DNA from: Caulobacter sp. 602-2
GTDB taxonomy: Bacteria > Pseudomonadota > Alphaproteobacteria > Caulobacterales > Caulobacteraceae
DNA: 64,000 nt
Assembly: GCF_011043625.1 (NCBI RefSeq)
Contig: NZ_JAAKGT010000001.1
Location: 558,001-622,000 of the forward strand
Direction of reading: 5' to 3'
A program made the translations under genes and the position numbers. Under the pieces are notes generated by a model. The model was not told the origin of the DNA. It did no database searches and was given only the letters and a program-made list of their open reading frames with translations. The number at the start of each line of letters is the position of its first letter. The first letter of the stretch is position 1. Shown one piece after another: positions 28,768-37,347 of the stretch.

Positions 28768-30314
28768 GCAACTCCGCCGTTTCCTCCCCGAACGGCGCGA
28801 AGCAAGGGTTCGGCGCGATCTTCTCGCGTGACCTGACCGCCTCGATCGTCGTCTTCCTCGTGGCGATGCCCCTCTGCATGGGCATCGCCGTCGCCTCGGG
28901 CGTTCCGGCCGAGCGCGGCCTGATCACCGGCATCATCGGCGGCATCGTCGTCGGCGCCCTTGCCGGTTCGCCCCTGCAGGTCAGCGGCCCCGCCGCCGGC
29001 CTGGCGGTCATCGTGTTCGAGATCGTGGCCAAGCACGGCCTGTCGACCCTCGGGCCGATCCTCGTGCTGGCCGGCCTCGTCCAGCTGGCCGCCGGCGCCC
29101 TGCGCATGGGCCAGTGGTTCCGCGCCATCTCGCCGGCCGTCGTGCACGGCATGCTCGCCGGTATCGGCGTGCTGATCGTGGCGGGCCAGTTCCACGTGCT
29201 GTTCGGCGACAAGCCGCGCGCCAACGGCCTGGAGAACCTCCTGGCCATCCCCGGCGCGATCACCAGCCTGTCGATCTCGACCTTCGGCGGCGCCGAAGCG
29301 GCCCTGCTGGTCGGCGTGGTCACCATCGGTTCGATCCTGCTGTGGGAGAAGATCCGTCCGGCCAAGCTGAAGCTGGTTCCCGGCGCCCTGCTGGGCGTGC
29401 TGGCCGGCACCTTCGTGGCCATGGGCTTTGGTCTCGACGTGCAGAAGATCGCCGTTCCGGAATCGATCGCCGGCGCGATCGCGATCCCGGGCGCGGCCGA
29501 CTTCGCCAAGCTCGCCGATCCGATGATCATCCTCACCGCCGTGGCGGTGGCGTTCATCGCCTCGGCCGAGACCCTGCTGTCGGCGGCCGCCGTCGACCGC
29601 ATGCACGATGGTCCGCGCACCAAGTACAACAAGGAGCTGGGCGCCCAGGGCGTCGGCAACCTGCTGTGCGGCCTCGTCGGCGCCCTGCCGATGACCGGCG
29701 TGATCGTGCGCAGCTCGGCCAACGTCCAGGCCGGCGCCGTCACCCGCGCCTCGGCCATCCTGCACGGCGTCTGGATCCTGGCCTTCGTCGCCCTGCTGCC
29801 CTTCGTCCTGCGTCAGGTCCCCAGCGCCGCCCTCGCTGGCGTGCTGGTGGTCACCGGCTGGAAGCTGGTCAGCCTGGACCACGTCCGCCACCTGTTCGCC
29901 CGCTACGGCCTGCTGCCGGCGCTGATCTGGGCCGCGACCTTCGTCATGGTCGTCGCCACCGACCTGCTGACCGGCGTGCTGGTGGGCCTGGCCCTGACCG
30001 TCGTCGAACTGCTGCCGAACCTGAAGCGCATGCGCCTCAAGATCGCCCAGCAGAACCTCGGCGAGAAGGAACAGGAAATCCGCCTCGAGGGCGCGGCGAC
30101 CTTCGTGCAGCTGCCGAAGATCACCAAGGCCCTGGACGCGGCTCCCGACGGCGGCGTCGTCCGCCTCGACACCCGCGCCCTGACCGTGCTCGACCACACC
30201 ACCACCGAGGTGCTGAGCGAGTGGGTCAAGAGCAAGGAGCGCACCGGCTCCAAGGTCGAACTGCCCAACGCCTGCGTGTTCGGCGAACGGCTGCGGGCTG
30301 CCGGCGCCCACTGA
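28764..30314 (+). CDS. SulP-family anion (probably bicarbonate) transporter
   Basis: A 516-residue SulP permease with about 10-12 membrane segments. It has the family motif in ASIVVFLVAMPLCMGIAVASGVPAERGLITGIIGG and GSPLQVSGPAAGLAV. The C-terminal STAS-like domain (after about residue 440) is short and degenerate. SulP proteins fused or paired with beta-carbonic anhydrase are proposed bicarbonate transporters, and the ATGA-coupled carbonic anhydrase here supports that over sulfate. An intrinsic terminator follows directly. Confidence 0.88.
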   Translation: MSNSAVSSPNGAKQGFGAIFSRDLTASIVVFLVAMPLCMGIAVASGVPAERGLITGIIGGIVVGALAGSPLQVSGPAAGLAVIVFEIVAKHGLSTLGPILVLAGLVQLAAGALRMGQWFRAISPAVVHGMLAGIGVLIVAGQFHVLFGDKPRANGLENLLAIPGAITSLSISTFGGAEAALLVGVVTIGSILLWEKIRPAKLKLVPGALLGVLAGTFVAMGFGLDVQKIAVPESIAGAIAIPGAADFAKLADPMIILTAVAVAFIASAETLLSAAAVDRMHDGPRTKYNKELGAQGVGNLLCGLVGALPMTGVIVRSSANVQAGAVTRASAILHGVWILAFVALLPFVLRQVPSAALAGVLVVTGWKLVSLDHVRHLFARYGLLPALIWAATFVMVVATDLLTGVLVGLALTVVELLPNLKRMRLKIAQQNLGEKEQEIRLEGAATFVQLPKITKALDAAPDGGVVRLDTRALTVLDHTTTEVLSEWVKSKERTGSKVELPNACVFGERLRAAGAH

Positions 30315-30327
30315 CCTCACCCAGTCG

Positions 30328-30366
30328 CCCCGGGGCCGAGTCCGCTCGGTCCCGGGGTTCTTTTTT
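30328..30366 (+). terminator. Intrinsic terminator of the carbonic anhydrase-SulP operon
   Basis: A 13-bp GC-rich stem CCCCGGGGCCGAG / CTCGGTCCCGGGG (one mismatch) around TCCG. It is followed by TTC and six Ts. Confidence 0.85.
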
Positions 30367-30391
30367 GCCTGAAGATCCCCAGAGACCCGAG

Positions 30392-30784
30392 ATGAACAAG
30401 GCCCAGGAACGCGCCGCCGACATGGCGGCCCAGGTGCTTTGCGCCTATCTGCAGAACAACATCGTCTCGGCCGACGAACTGCCCGACCTCGCCGCCCGCA
30501 CCTATGCGGCGCTGGAAGCCGTGTTCTCCATGCCGACCGGCGATCCGGTCGAACGGCCCAGCCCCGACGAGATCGCCGCCAGCGTCACCCAGGACGCCAT
30601 CGTCAGCTTCGAGAACGGCCGCCGCTATCGCTCGCTGAAGCGCCACCTCAACAGCCTCGGCCTCACCGAGGAGGAATATCGCTCCAAGTGGGGCCTGCCG
30701 GACGACTACCCCACGGTCGCCGCCAGCTTCTCGGACCTGCGGTCCAACGTGGCCCGGGCCAACCGCTTCGGAACGCGTCGCTAG
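30392..30784 (+). CDS. MucR/Ros-family regulator lacking zinc ligands
   Basis: A 130-residue protein with a MucR-type N-terminal helical region and the DNA-binding core SFENGRRYRSLKRHLNSLGLTEEEYRSKWGLP. In Ros this segment begins with the first zinc Cys; here it is Ser, and the second ligand position is Asn. The fold is therefore probably zinc-free, as reported for some Rhizobiales MucR homologues. MucR proteins in Caulobacter act as nucleoid-associated repressors in cell-cycle control and bind AT-rich sites. The ATG at 30392 follows GAGACCCGAG. It is monocistronic between two terminators. Confidence 0.85.
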   Translation: MNKAQERAADMAAQVLCAYLQNNIVSADELPDLAARTYAALEAVFSMPTGDPVERPSPDEIAASVTQDAIVSFENGRRYRSLKRHLNSLGLTEEEYRSKWGLPDDYPTVAASFSDLRSNVARANRFGTRR

Positions 30785-30792
30785 AAAAGCAG

Positions 30793-30822
30793 AAGGCCCG
30801 CCGGTTTCGGCGGGCCTTCTTC
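30793..30822. terminator. Bidirectional terminator between the MucR-like and glyoxalase genes
   Basis: The stem AAGGCCCGCCGG...CCGGCGGGCCTT (with TTT-type loop) sits between convergent genes. T-runs CTTCTTC on the + strand and TCTGCTTTTC on the - strand let it work for both. Confidence 0.75.
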
Positions 30823-30826
30823 ATGT

Positions 30827-31264
30827 TCACCAGGCGCCGGTGTTGGGCATCGAGACCCACGGCTCGGCCGGTTCCAGATGGCCGTTCTGCAGCAGCTCCA
30901 CCGAGATGCCGTCCGGCGAACGCACGAACGCCATGTGGCCGTCGCGCGGCGGGCGGTTGATGGTCACGCCCAGGTCGGCCAGACGCTGGCAGGCGGCGTA
31001 GATGTCGTCGACCTGATAGGCCAGGTGGCCGAAGTTGCGGCCGCCCTGATAGTCTTCCGGGTCCCAGTTGTAGGTCAGCTCGACCAGGGGCGCCTTGCGC
31101 TCCTTGGCGTTGTCGGCGTCGCCCGGCGCGGCCAGGAACACCAGCGTGAACCGGCCCTTCTCGTTCTCCATGCGGTACATCTCCTGCAGGCCCAGGCCCT
31201 CGCAGTAGAAGCGCAGCGAAGCATCGATGTCCTTCACGCGGACCATGGTGTGCAGATAGCGCAA
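30827..31264 (-). CDS. gloA: Lactoylglutathione lyase (glyoxalase I, VOC family)
   Basis: A 145-residue VOC-fold metalloenzyme that converts the methylglyoxal-glutathione hemithioacetal to lactoylglutathione. The probable metal ligands are visible: His5 in RYLHTMVRV, Glu in PLVELTYNW, His in FGHLAYQV and Glu in ISVELLQNG. The NWDPEDYQGGRNFGHLA segment is characteristic of GloA. It is a single gene convergent with the MucR-like gene. The pattern of ligands fits the bacterial Ni/Co-dependent short form. Confidence 0.88.
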   Translation of the reverse strand: MRYLHTMVRVKDIDASLRFYCEGLGLQEMYRMENEKGRFTLVFLAAPGDADNAKERKAPLVELTYNWDPEDYQGGRNFGHLAYQVDDIYAACQRLADLGVTINRPPRDGHMAFVRSPDGISVELLQNGHLEPAEPWVSMPNTGAW

Positions 31265-31306
31265 GGCGGCCTCCAGATGTTGCGAAGCGCCGATATAGCC
31301 GATCGT

Positions 31307-33160
31307 CTATTGCGCCGCGACCTTGCCGCGCGTCTGACGCCGCCAGAGCGCCGCGTACTCGCCGTCGGCCGCCAGCAGCGCCGCGTGCGGGCCGCGCTCG
31401 ACCACCTTGCCCCGGCGCAGCACCAGGATCTCGTCGGCGTCGGCGATGGTCGACAGCCGGTGGGCCACGACCAGGGTCGTGCGCCCTTCCCTGGCCTTGC
31501 GCAGGGTCGCCTGGATCGCCGCCTCGGTGCGGCTGTCCAGCGCGCTGGTGGCCTCGTCCAGGATCAGCACGCGCGGATCGGCCAGCAGGGCGCGGGCAAT
31601 GCCCACGCGCTGGCGCTCGCCGCCGGACAGCTTCAATCCCCGCTCGCCGACCTTGGTGGCCATGCCTTCCGGCAGGCCGCCGATGAAGTCGCCGAGTTCG
31701 GCGGCGCGGGCCGCGCCCCAGACCTCGTCCTCCGTCGCGTCAGGACGGCCAAACGCTATGTTGGCCGCGATCGTGTCGTTGAACAGCGCCACGTCCTGCG
31801 GCACCAGCGCCACCGCCCGCCGCAGCGAGGCCTGGGTCAGGTCGCGCAGGTCATGGCCGTCCAGCGTCACCCGGCCGGCCTGCGGATCGATCATCCGCAA
31901 GGCCAGGCGCACCAGCGTCGTCTTGCCGGCGCCCGACGGGCCGACGATGGCCACCGTCTGGCCGGGCGCGGCGGCGAAGCTGACCTCGGCCAGGCCGTCG
32001 GAGCGCGCGCCGTGGCGGAACGAGACGCTCTCGAAAGCCACGGCTCCGCCTCGGCGATCCCCCGCCGGCGGCAGGTCGACGGCGTCCGGCGCGTCGGCGA
32101 CGTCCGCGCCCTGCCGGCGCAGGTCCATCATCGCCTCCATGTCGATGAACGACTGGCGGATCTCGCGATAGGCGAAGCCCAGGAAGTTCAACGGCTGGTA
32201 CAGGTTCACCAGGATCAGCACGACGGCGGTGATGTCGCCCGGTCCGATCCGGCCATGGGCGGCTTCCGAGCCAGCCAGCACGGCCATGACCGCCAGGCCC
32301 AGGCTCATGATCGCCGACTGCACGACGTTGAGCAGCGACAGCGAATTGGTCGCCTTGATCTGCGCTTCGCCGTAGGTCGTCAGCGCCCGCTCGTAGGCGC
32401 CGACGGCCCGGGCCTCGGCCCCGAAGGTCTTGACGGTCTCGTAGTTCAGAAGGGCGTCCACGGCCCGCCCGGCGGCTTCGGCGTCGGCCTCGTTCAGCTC
32501 GCGCCGATGGGCGATGCGCCAGTTGGAGATCGAGAAGGTCAGGACGCCGTAGATCACCACGGTGACGATCGCGGTGGCCGCGAAGCGCCAATCGTAGGCG
32601 CGCGCCAGGACGACGGCCGCCAAGGCCAGCTCCACCAGGGTCGGAACGATGTTGAAGACCAGGCCCCGGATCAGGAAGTCCATGGCCCGCGCGCCGCGAT
32701 CGATGGTGCGCGACAGGGCGCCGGTCCGCTTGGTCTGGTGGAAGTCGATCGACATCGACAGGGCGTGGGCGAAGGTCTCTGTCGCCGCCCGGTTCTGGGC
32801 GGCCTGGGCCACCGGGGTGAAGACCGCATCGCGCGCCTGCGGCGCCGCGGCCGAGATGAACCGCACGCCGGCCCAACCCACCGCCAGCGCGGCGAAAGAC
32901 AGGGTCACCTGGGTCGCCGCCCCCTGCCCGGCCGTCAGCCGGTTGACCGCCGCGCCCAGCAGCAGCGGCGCGGCCACGCCCAGGGCCTTGCCGGCGAAGG
33001 TCAGGGCCAGGGCGGCCACCAGCCGCCAGGTCAGGCCCGGCGCCCGTGACCGCAGGACCAGCCGCAGCAGTTCGGCCAGGGCGGCCCAGCCGGACACCGG
33101 CTTGGCCGTATCGGGGGCTGTGCGGGCGCTGTCTCGGCCGGCGGAGGCGTAGCCCCTCAC
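31307..33160 (-). CDS. ABC exporter, fused permease and ATPase (Atm1/HMT-like)
   Basis: A 617-residue half-transporter. A six-helix exporter domain (about residues 30-330, with NYETVKTFGAE, typical of Atm1/ABCB7-like proteins) is followed by the ATPase with Walker A GPSGAGKTT, Q-loop VPQDVALFN, signature LSGGERQR, Walker B VLILDEATSALD and the H-loop VAHRLST. Relatives export glutathione persulfide or metal-thiol compounds. The GTG start at 33160 overlaps the lipoprotein gene stop (GTGA), so the exporter is translated after the lipoprotein. Confidence 0.88.
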   Translation of the reverse strand: MRGYASAGRDSARTAPDTAKPVSGWAALAELLRLVLRSRAPGLTWRLVAALALTFAGKALGVAAPLLLGAAVNRLTAGQGAATQVTLSFAALAVGWAGVRFISAAAPQARDAVFTPVAQAAQNRAATETFAHALSMSIDFHQTKRTGALSRTIDRGARAMDFLIRGLVFNIVPTLVELALAAVVLARAYDWRFAATAIVTVVIYGVLTFSISNWRIAHRRELNEADAEAAGRAVDALLNYETVKTFGAEARAVGAYERALTTYGEAQIKATNSLSLLNVVQSAIMSLGLAVMAVLAGSEAAHGRIGPGDITAVVLILVNLYQPLNFLGFAYREIRQSFIDMEAMMDLRRQGADVADAPDAVDLPPAGDRRGGAVAFESVSFRHGARSDGLAEVSFAAAPGQTVAIVGPSGAGKTTLVRLALRMIDPQAGRVTLDGHDLRDLTQASLRRAVALVPQDVALFNDTIAANIAFGRPDATEDEVWGAARAAELGDFIGGLPEGMATKVGERGLKLSGGERQRVGIARALLADPRVLILDEATSALDSRTEAAIQATLRKAREGRTTLVVAHRLSTIADADEILVLRRGKVVERGPHAALLAADGEYAALWRRQTRGKVAAQ

Positions 33161-33978
33161 CGCGTCGCTCCGGGCGCGTAGAGCACGGTGGTCTGGACGC
33201 CGCCGCCGGGGGTCATCCAGTCGGCGCGCCAGGCCCCGTCCAGGCGTTCGGCGTGAAGGGGGCCGGCGGTCAGGGCGGCGGGCGGCGAGACGGCGATGCG
33301 CACCAGATCCTCGCCGCCTTCGCCCGCGACCTGCACCGCGTGCTCGCCGTGGCCAAGCGGGCGGGTCAGCGAGAAGCTGAAGCGCCCCTGCGCGTCGACC
33401 TTGGCCTCGGCCTGGGTGACCCGGTCCACGCGGACGCCGAAGCCGGCGCCCGGCCGTCCGACGCCCGAGATCACCGCGCCGCCGTCCTGGTCGTAGTCGA
33501 TGGCCAGGATACGCAGGGAATCGGAGGGGCCCGACAGCGGCTCGGATCCGCCGCCGGCCTTCAGCAACGCCACCATGCCCTCCGGCGTGACCAGGACATA
33601 GCCTTCGGCCTGTACGGTCCGCCCCTCGCGGGTCATCGAAAGGCCGAACAGCCGGGGCTCCGGAGCGCCGGCCAGCACCGCTCGCCACAGGCCCGCGGCA
33701 TCGGCCTCGACGCTGGTGGCCTCTCCTGTCGGCGAGCCAAGACGCACCGAGGCCCCGGCGGTCGCCGATCCGGACAGCGCCACCCCGCCGCCCTGGATCG
33801 CCGCGGTGACCACCTTGGGCGGGGCCAGGTAGGCCGCTTCGGGGTCGCGGGTCGGCTGGGCGGCCGGCGCGGCGCGGCCCCAGTCGCGCCGTCCCTCCTC
33901 GCCGCACGCCGCGAGGGCGACGACGAGAACCAGGGCCAGCGGCCACGGCTTGAAAGCGGCCTTGCGAATCCCGATCAT
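33157..33978 (-). CDS. Lipoprotein of unknown function with repeated beta domains
   Basis: A 273-residue protein. The N-terminus has a basic segment, a hydrophobic core and a lipobox ending LAAC (residues about 22-25), so it should be a lipoprotein. The rest is Gly/Val-rich with two Ig- or carboxypeptidase-regulatory-like repeats (GGVALSGSATAGASVRLG; GAVISGVGRPGAGFGVRVD). It is translationally coupled to the ABC exporter. A LysM-protein-like layout has been seen in relatives elsewhere, but no LysM is visible here. Confidence 0.65.
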   Translation of the reverse strand: MIGIRKAAFKPWPLALVLVVALAACGEEGRRDWGRAAPAAQPTRDPEAAYLAPPKVVTAAIQGGGVALSGSATAGASVRLGSPTGEATSVEADAAGLWRAVLAGAPEPRLFGLSMTREGRTVQAEGYVLVTPEGMVALLKAGGGSEPLSGPSDSLRILAIDYDQDGGAVISGVGRPGAGFGVRVDRVTQAEAKVDAQGRFSFSLTRPLGHGEHAVQVAGEGGEDLVRIAVSPPAALTAGPLHAERLDGAWRADWMTPGGGVQTTVLYAPGATR

Positions 33979-34083
33979 GCGCCTTCCAAATCCTGGGCCG
34001 GCCAAGCTGGCCTGAACCCGAAACGCCATGGCGCGCCCTTCCCGACGGGAGCCGCGCCTTTTCTTTTGTTGGAGTGGACGACG

Positions 34084-34689
34084 ATGCCCGACCTGTCTAG
34101 CCGCCTGGGGTCGGTCTGTGTCTACTGCGGCTCTTCGAACACGGCCGACCCGGCCTATCTGGAGGCCGCCCACCAGATCGGCGGCGACTTCGCCCGCGCG
34201 GGCCTCAAGCTCGTCTACGGCGGTGGCGGCGTGGGCCTGATGGGCGCGGCGGCCCGCGGCGCGCACGAGGCCGGCGGCGCCGTGCTCGGGATCATCCCGG
34301 AGTTCCTTCGCGGCCGCGAGAAGCCGTTCGACGACGTCGAGACGGTGATCGTCACCTCGATGCATGAGCGCAAGATGCTGATGTTCGAGCGCTCGGACGC
34401 CTTCGTCGTGCTTCCGGGCGGCATCGGCACCCTGGAAGAGATCATCGAACTGCTGTCGTGGCGTCGCCTCGACCTGCATCGCAAGCCGATCGTCTTCCAC
34501 AATCCCGACGGCTTCTGGGACCCGCTTTTCACGCTGCTCAAGCACACCATCGATCGCGGCCTGACCCCGCCCGCCCTGACCACGGCGTGGGTATCGGTGG
34601 AAGCGGCCGAGGATGTCACTCCGGCCTTGCTGGCATGGGGATTGGACGTTGATCGAGATCGCGAGATCGACGTTCGGCGATTGACTTAG
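34084..34689 (+). CDS. LOG-family protein (TIGR00730 Rossmann fold)
   Basis: A 201-residue member of the LOG family, which hydrolyses nucleoside 5'-monophosphates to the free base and ribose 5-phosphate, including cytokinin activation in plants and microbes. Motifs: SVCVYCGSS at the start, GGGGVGLMG, then PGGIGTLEE with the catalytic Glu and the preceding MHERKMLM. The start is the ATG at 34084 that begins MPDLSSRLGS. Upstream in-frame codons belong to antisense sequence. It stands alone. Confidence 0.88.
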   Translation: MPDLSSRLGSVCVYCGSSNTADPAYLEAAHQIGGDFARAGLKLVYGGGGVGLMGAAARGAHEAGGAVLGIIPEFLRGREKPFDDVETVIVTSMHERKMLMFERSDAFVVLPGGIGTLEEIIELLSWRRLDLHRKPIVFHNPDGFWDPLFTLLKHTIDRGLTPPALTTAWVSVEAAEDVTPALLAWGLDVDRDREIDVRRLT

Positions 34690-34757
34690 TTTTCAATAAC
34701 AACGAACAATGTGATCAGCGTCCACTTACAAATAGGACGCGGGGATAGGAGATGTCC

Positions 34758-35063
34758 ATGCGTATGCTTGTGCTCGGCGTTCTCGCCGCAGCTTCCTTCG
34801 CGGGCGCGGCCCAGGCCGCGTCTTCGGAAGGCGCCATGCTCGTTCTGAAGGCGCCGCCGGCCAAGGCCGAACTGATCCAGGACGGGGCCATGTGGCGCTG
34901 CACCGGAACGGTCTGCAAGGCCCCGGCCGTGAAGGCCATGCCGGCCGTTCGCAGCTGCCGCAAGATCGTGGCGGAACTGGGCGCCGTTTCGGCCTTCACC
35001 TGGCGCGGCGAGGCGCTCGACGCCGCCGGGGTCGAAGAGTGCAACACGGCCGCCAAGCCGTAA
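34758..35063 (+). CDS. Small exported protein with Cys pairs
   Basis: A 101-residue protein with a signal peptide (cleavage near AAQAAS). The mature region has four Cys (WRCTGTVCKAP, RSCRK, VEECNT), suited to two disulfides. The ATG at 34758 is preferred over 34752 because the AGGAG ribosome site (34747-34751) abuts the first but lies 6 nt from the second. Similar short CTGTVC-type proteins occur in Caulobacterales with no known function. It is followed by an intrinsic terminator. Confidence 0.7.
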   Translation: MRMLVLGVLAAASFAGAAQAASSEGAMLVLKAPPAKAELIQDGAMWRCTGTVCKAPAVKAMPAVRSCRKIVAELGAVSAFTWRGEALDAAGVEECNTAAKP

Positions 35064-35088
35064 GCCTCCTCGCAATCGTGGAATTCGA

Positions 35089-35119
35089 CGCCATCCCGGC
35101 TCCTCCGGGATGGCGTTTT
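35089..35119 (+). terminator. Intrinsic terminator
   Basis: The stem CGCCATCCCGG / CCGGGATGGCG (35089-35099 and 35105-35115) is followed directly by TTTTC. It ends the small exported-protein transcript. Confidence 0.8.
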
Positions 35120-35128
35120 CTTTGGACG

Positions 35129-35260
35129 CTACTTCTTGTCCGAAGCCTTGGGCGGCTGCGACTGTTGCGGCGGCTTGGCGCCGCCGGGGCGAGGCCCGAC
35201 CAGCAACCCGCCCATCAGGGCGAACGAAAGCATGGCGTGGCTCATCTTCGTTACGTTCAT
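35129..35260 (-). CDS. 43-residue membrane-anchored or exported peptide
   Basis: A small ORF with an ATG at 35260, a clear AAGGAG ribosome site 8 nt upstream and a TAG stop. The product begins MNVTKMSHAMLSFALMGGLL, so it has one hydrophobic segment, and ends in a Pro/Gln/Lys-rich tail (PPQQSQPPKASDKK). The good ribosome site and the signal-like composition support translation. No family was recognised. Confidence 0.5.
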   Translation of the reverse strand: MNVTKMSHAMLSFALMGGLLVGPRPGGAKPPQQSQPPKASDKK

Positions 35261-35525
35261 GGCGGCGTCTCCTTGACCAGCCAGGAGCGCCCGCAAGCGC
35301 TCCACGTGTTACGGGACCGGCTCCGCGACCGATCCAGCCAGAAAGAGACGCGCGCGGCTTACAGGGACTCGCACCCTCCTAGTCGTCAGCGCGTCAGGCA
35401 AAGCATGCGCCCAAGCGCAGGCATGACAAGGGAAATATTCCGAACCCGGATGATATCAGCGTACGGACGATTGACTTGGTCGCTCCTGAAAAGCCGGCCG
35501 CCGATACTTTCCGCCCACATACGAC
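35261..35525. other. Non-coding gap
   Basis: 265 bp, AT-richer than the surroundings toward 35430-35520, with no convincing ORF, repeat or RNA structure. It must hold the promoter of the 43-residue peptide gene. Confidence 0.4.
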
Positions 35526-35945
35526 CTAGTGCAAAGTCGCGCCGTCCCGAGGCGGAAGGTCCATGGTCGCGACCGCGTCGCCCGAACCGGGCTTGCCGGC
35601 TGAGGCGATGATGTTTGCGGCCGCCCGCAGCATCACCGGCTCGATGCGCTCGGCTTCGCAGCCCACCAGTTCCGCGGCCAGTTCCGGCAGGTCGGCGCAC
35701 AGGCGCAGCTGGCCGGCGATCCTTTGCAGGGCATAGCTTTCCTCGAGGCCCGGATCGTTGGCCACCACGCCCACCAGCAGCGAAAGCGCGGTCTCCAGCT
35801 TGTCGGCCCGGGCCTTGGCCTCGCGCGCCTGGTCGAGCAGCAGGCGCGCGCTGGAATCCATCGCCTCCAGCGTGTCGGCCAGTTTTTCCGGGGACAGGCC
35901 CATCAGCATTTCGGGGCGGAGCATCGCGTTCACCGTGCAGTCCAT
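35526..35945 (-). CDS. Hypothetical cytoplasmic helical protein
   Basis: A protein of about 139 residues from the ATG at 35945 (MDCTVNAMLRPEML); a GTG ten codons earlier (35975) is also possible. No signal peptide or membrane segment is visible. The middle (SSARLLLDQAREAKARADKLETALSLL) looks like a coiled coil. It lies downstream of the acyl-CoA dehydrogenase pair but past a strong terminator, so it is probably a separate transcript. No family was recognised. Confidence 0.6.
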   Translation of the reverse strand: MDCTVNAMLRPEMLMGLSPEKLADTLEAMDSSARLLLDQAREAKARADKLETALSLLVGVVANDPGLEESYALQRIAGQLRLCADLPELAAELVGCEAERIEPVMLRAAANIIASAGKPGSGDAVATMDLPPRDGATLH

Positions 35946-36010
35946 CGAGTGTTCTGCTGCGTTGAACGGTCGCACCCCGTCGGGCTGGGCGGTGAAAATG
36001 AGGCCGGAAC

Positions 36011-36047
36011 GAGAAAGGCCGCCCGCGTCGGCGTGACGCGGGCGGCC
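36011..36047 (-). terminator. Intrinsic terminator of the acyl-CoA dehydrogenase pair
   Basis: On the minus strand GGCCGCCCGCGTC pairs perfectly with GACGCGGGCGGCC (13 bp, 5-nt loop) and is followed by TTTCTC. Confidence 0.75.
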
Positions 36048-36080
36048 CCGGCTCGAAATCTTGGGCGTTCAGTGGGCGGC

Positions 36081-37226
36081 TTACGCCGCCGCGCCGAACG
36101 ACAGGCCCTCGTAGCGGCGCAGGTGGTGGTCCACCGAACCGAACAGGCCCTCGATGATCGTGCCCCGCTTGAAGTAGTGGCCGATGGCCAGCTCGTCGGT
36201 CATGCCCATGCCGCCGTGGATCTGGATGGCGTTCTGGCCGACGAACTTGAGCGCGCGGCCGATGCGCACCTTGGCGGCCGACACCGCCTTGGCGCGTTCG
36301 GCGTCGCTTTCATCGAGCTTGATGGTGGCCATGTAGGTCATCGACACCGACTGCTCCAGCTCGATGAACATGTCGACCATGCGGTGCTGCAGCACCTGGA
36401 AATCCGCGATCGCGCGGCCGAACTGCTTGCGTTGCTTGGCGTAGTCCAGCGTCCCTTCGTGCAGCTTGCGCAGCACGCCCACGCCTTCGGCCAGACTGGC
36501 GGCGGTGGCCTCGTCGATCACCTTCTCGACCAGCGGCAGGCCGCCGCCTTCCTGGCCGATCAGGGCGTCGGCCGGGATCGAGACGTTCTCGAAATAGACC
36601 TCCGAGGCGCGCCCGCCGTCGACCGTCGGATAGTCGCGAGTGACCACGCCCGGCAGGCTCTTGTCGATCAGGAACACCGACACGCCCGAAGCCTCGCGCT
36701 GGGAGCCGCCGGTGCGGGCGGTGACCACCAGGTGGCTGGCGAACGGCGCGCCGACCACCACGGCCTTGTGGCCGTTGAGGATCCAGCCCGAACCGTCCTT
36801 CTTGGCGGTCGTCTTCAGGTCGCTCCAGGTGTAGCGCCCCTGGGGTTCGGCATAGGCGAAGGCGATGGTGGTGGTTCCGGCCACGACGCCCTCAATCACC
36901 GAGGCGGCGTTCGCATAGCCCGAGTGCTTCATGAAGCCGCCGCCGATGACGACCGTGCCCAGATAGGGCTCGATCACCAGCGCTTTGCCGAACTCTTCCA
37001 TGATGATCATGTTGTCGATCGCGCCGCCGCCCAGGCCGCCCAGCTCCTCGCTGAACGATGCGCCCAGAATGCCGAGCTCCTCGGCGAAGGCCTGCCAGTA
37101 GTCGGCGCGCCAGCCGGCGTCCGAGGCGACGATCTTGCGGCGGGTCTCGAAGTCGTACTTGTCCTGCAGGAAGCTCGCGACCGTGTCGCGGACCATCGAC
37201 TGCTCTTCGGTGAAGTTGAAGTCCAT
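36081..37226 (-). CDS. Acyl-CoA dehydrogenase small subunit (pimeloyl-CoA-dehydrogenase-like)
   Basis: A 381-residue acyl-CoA dehydrogenase. It opens MDFNFTEEQSMVRDTV and has KLHEGTLDYAKQRKQFGRAIADFQVLQH and HGGMGMTDELAIGHYFKRGTIIEGLFG. The Glu in IIEGLFG lines up with the catalytic Glu of medium-chain enzymes. Together with the upstream large subunit this matches the alpha2beta2 dehydrogenases seen in pimelate and sterol side-chain degradation. The two genes are on one strand, 121 bp apart. The substrate is unknown; dicarboxylyl or branched acyl-CoA is plausible. Confidence 0.87.
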   Translation of the reverse strand: MDFNFTEEQSMVRDTVASFLQDKYDFETRRKIVASDAGWRADYWQAFAEELGILGASFSEELGGLGGGAIDNMIIMEEFGKALVIEPYLGTVVIGGGFMKHSGYANAASVIEGVVAGTTTIAFAYAEPQGRYTWSDLKTTAKKDGSGWILNGHKAVVVGAPFASHLVVTARTGGSQREASGVSVFLIDKSLPGVVTRDYPTVDGGRASEVYFENVSIPADALIGQEGGGLPLVEKVIDEATAASLAEGVGVLRKLHEGTLDYAKQRKQFGRAIADFQVLQHRMVDMFIELEQSVSMTYMATIKLDESDAERAKAVSAAKVRIGRALKFVGQNAIQIHGGMGMTDELAIGHYFKRGTIIEGLFGSVDHHLRRYEGLSFGAAA

Positions 37227-37347
37227 CCCTGAAGTCCCTTGTTCTCAAGGCTCCGAGGCCGCGTTCGCCAGGCCTGCCAGGAGCGTGTCTGATTGATCGT
37301 GCGAAGCGCCCTCCCCGTTTCCAGGGAGGGGCGGGAGAGAGCCTAGT

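Noticed and set aside
35386..35520. 44-codon minus-strand ORF starting MWAESIGGRLF
   Set aside because: It has no ribosome site and no signal or membrane segment; it is part of a frame shadowing the 35526 gene.
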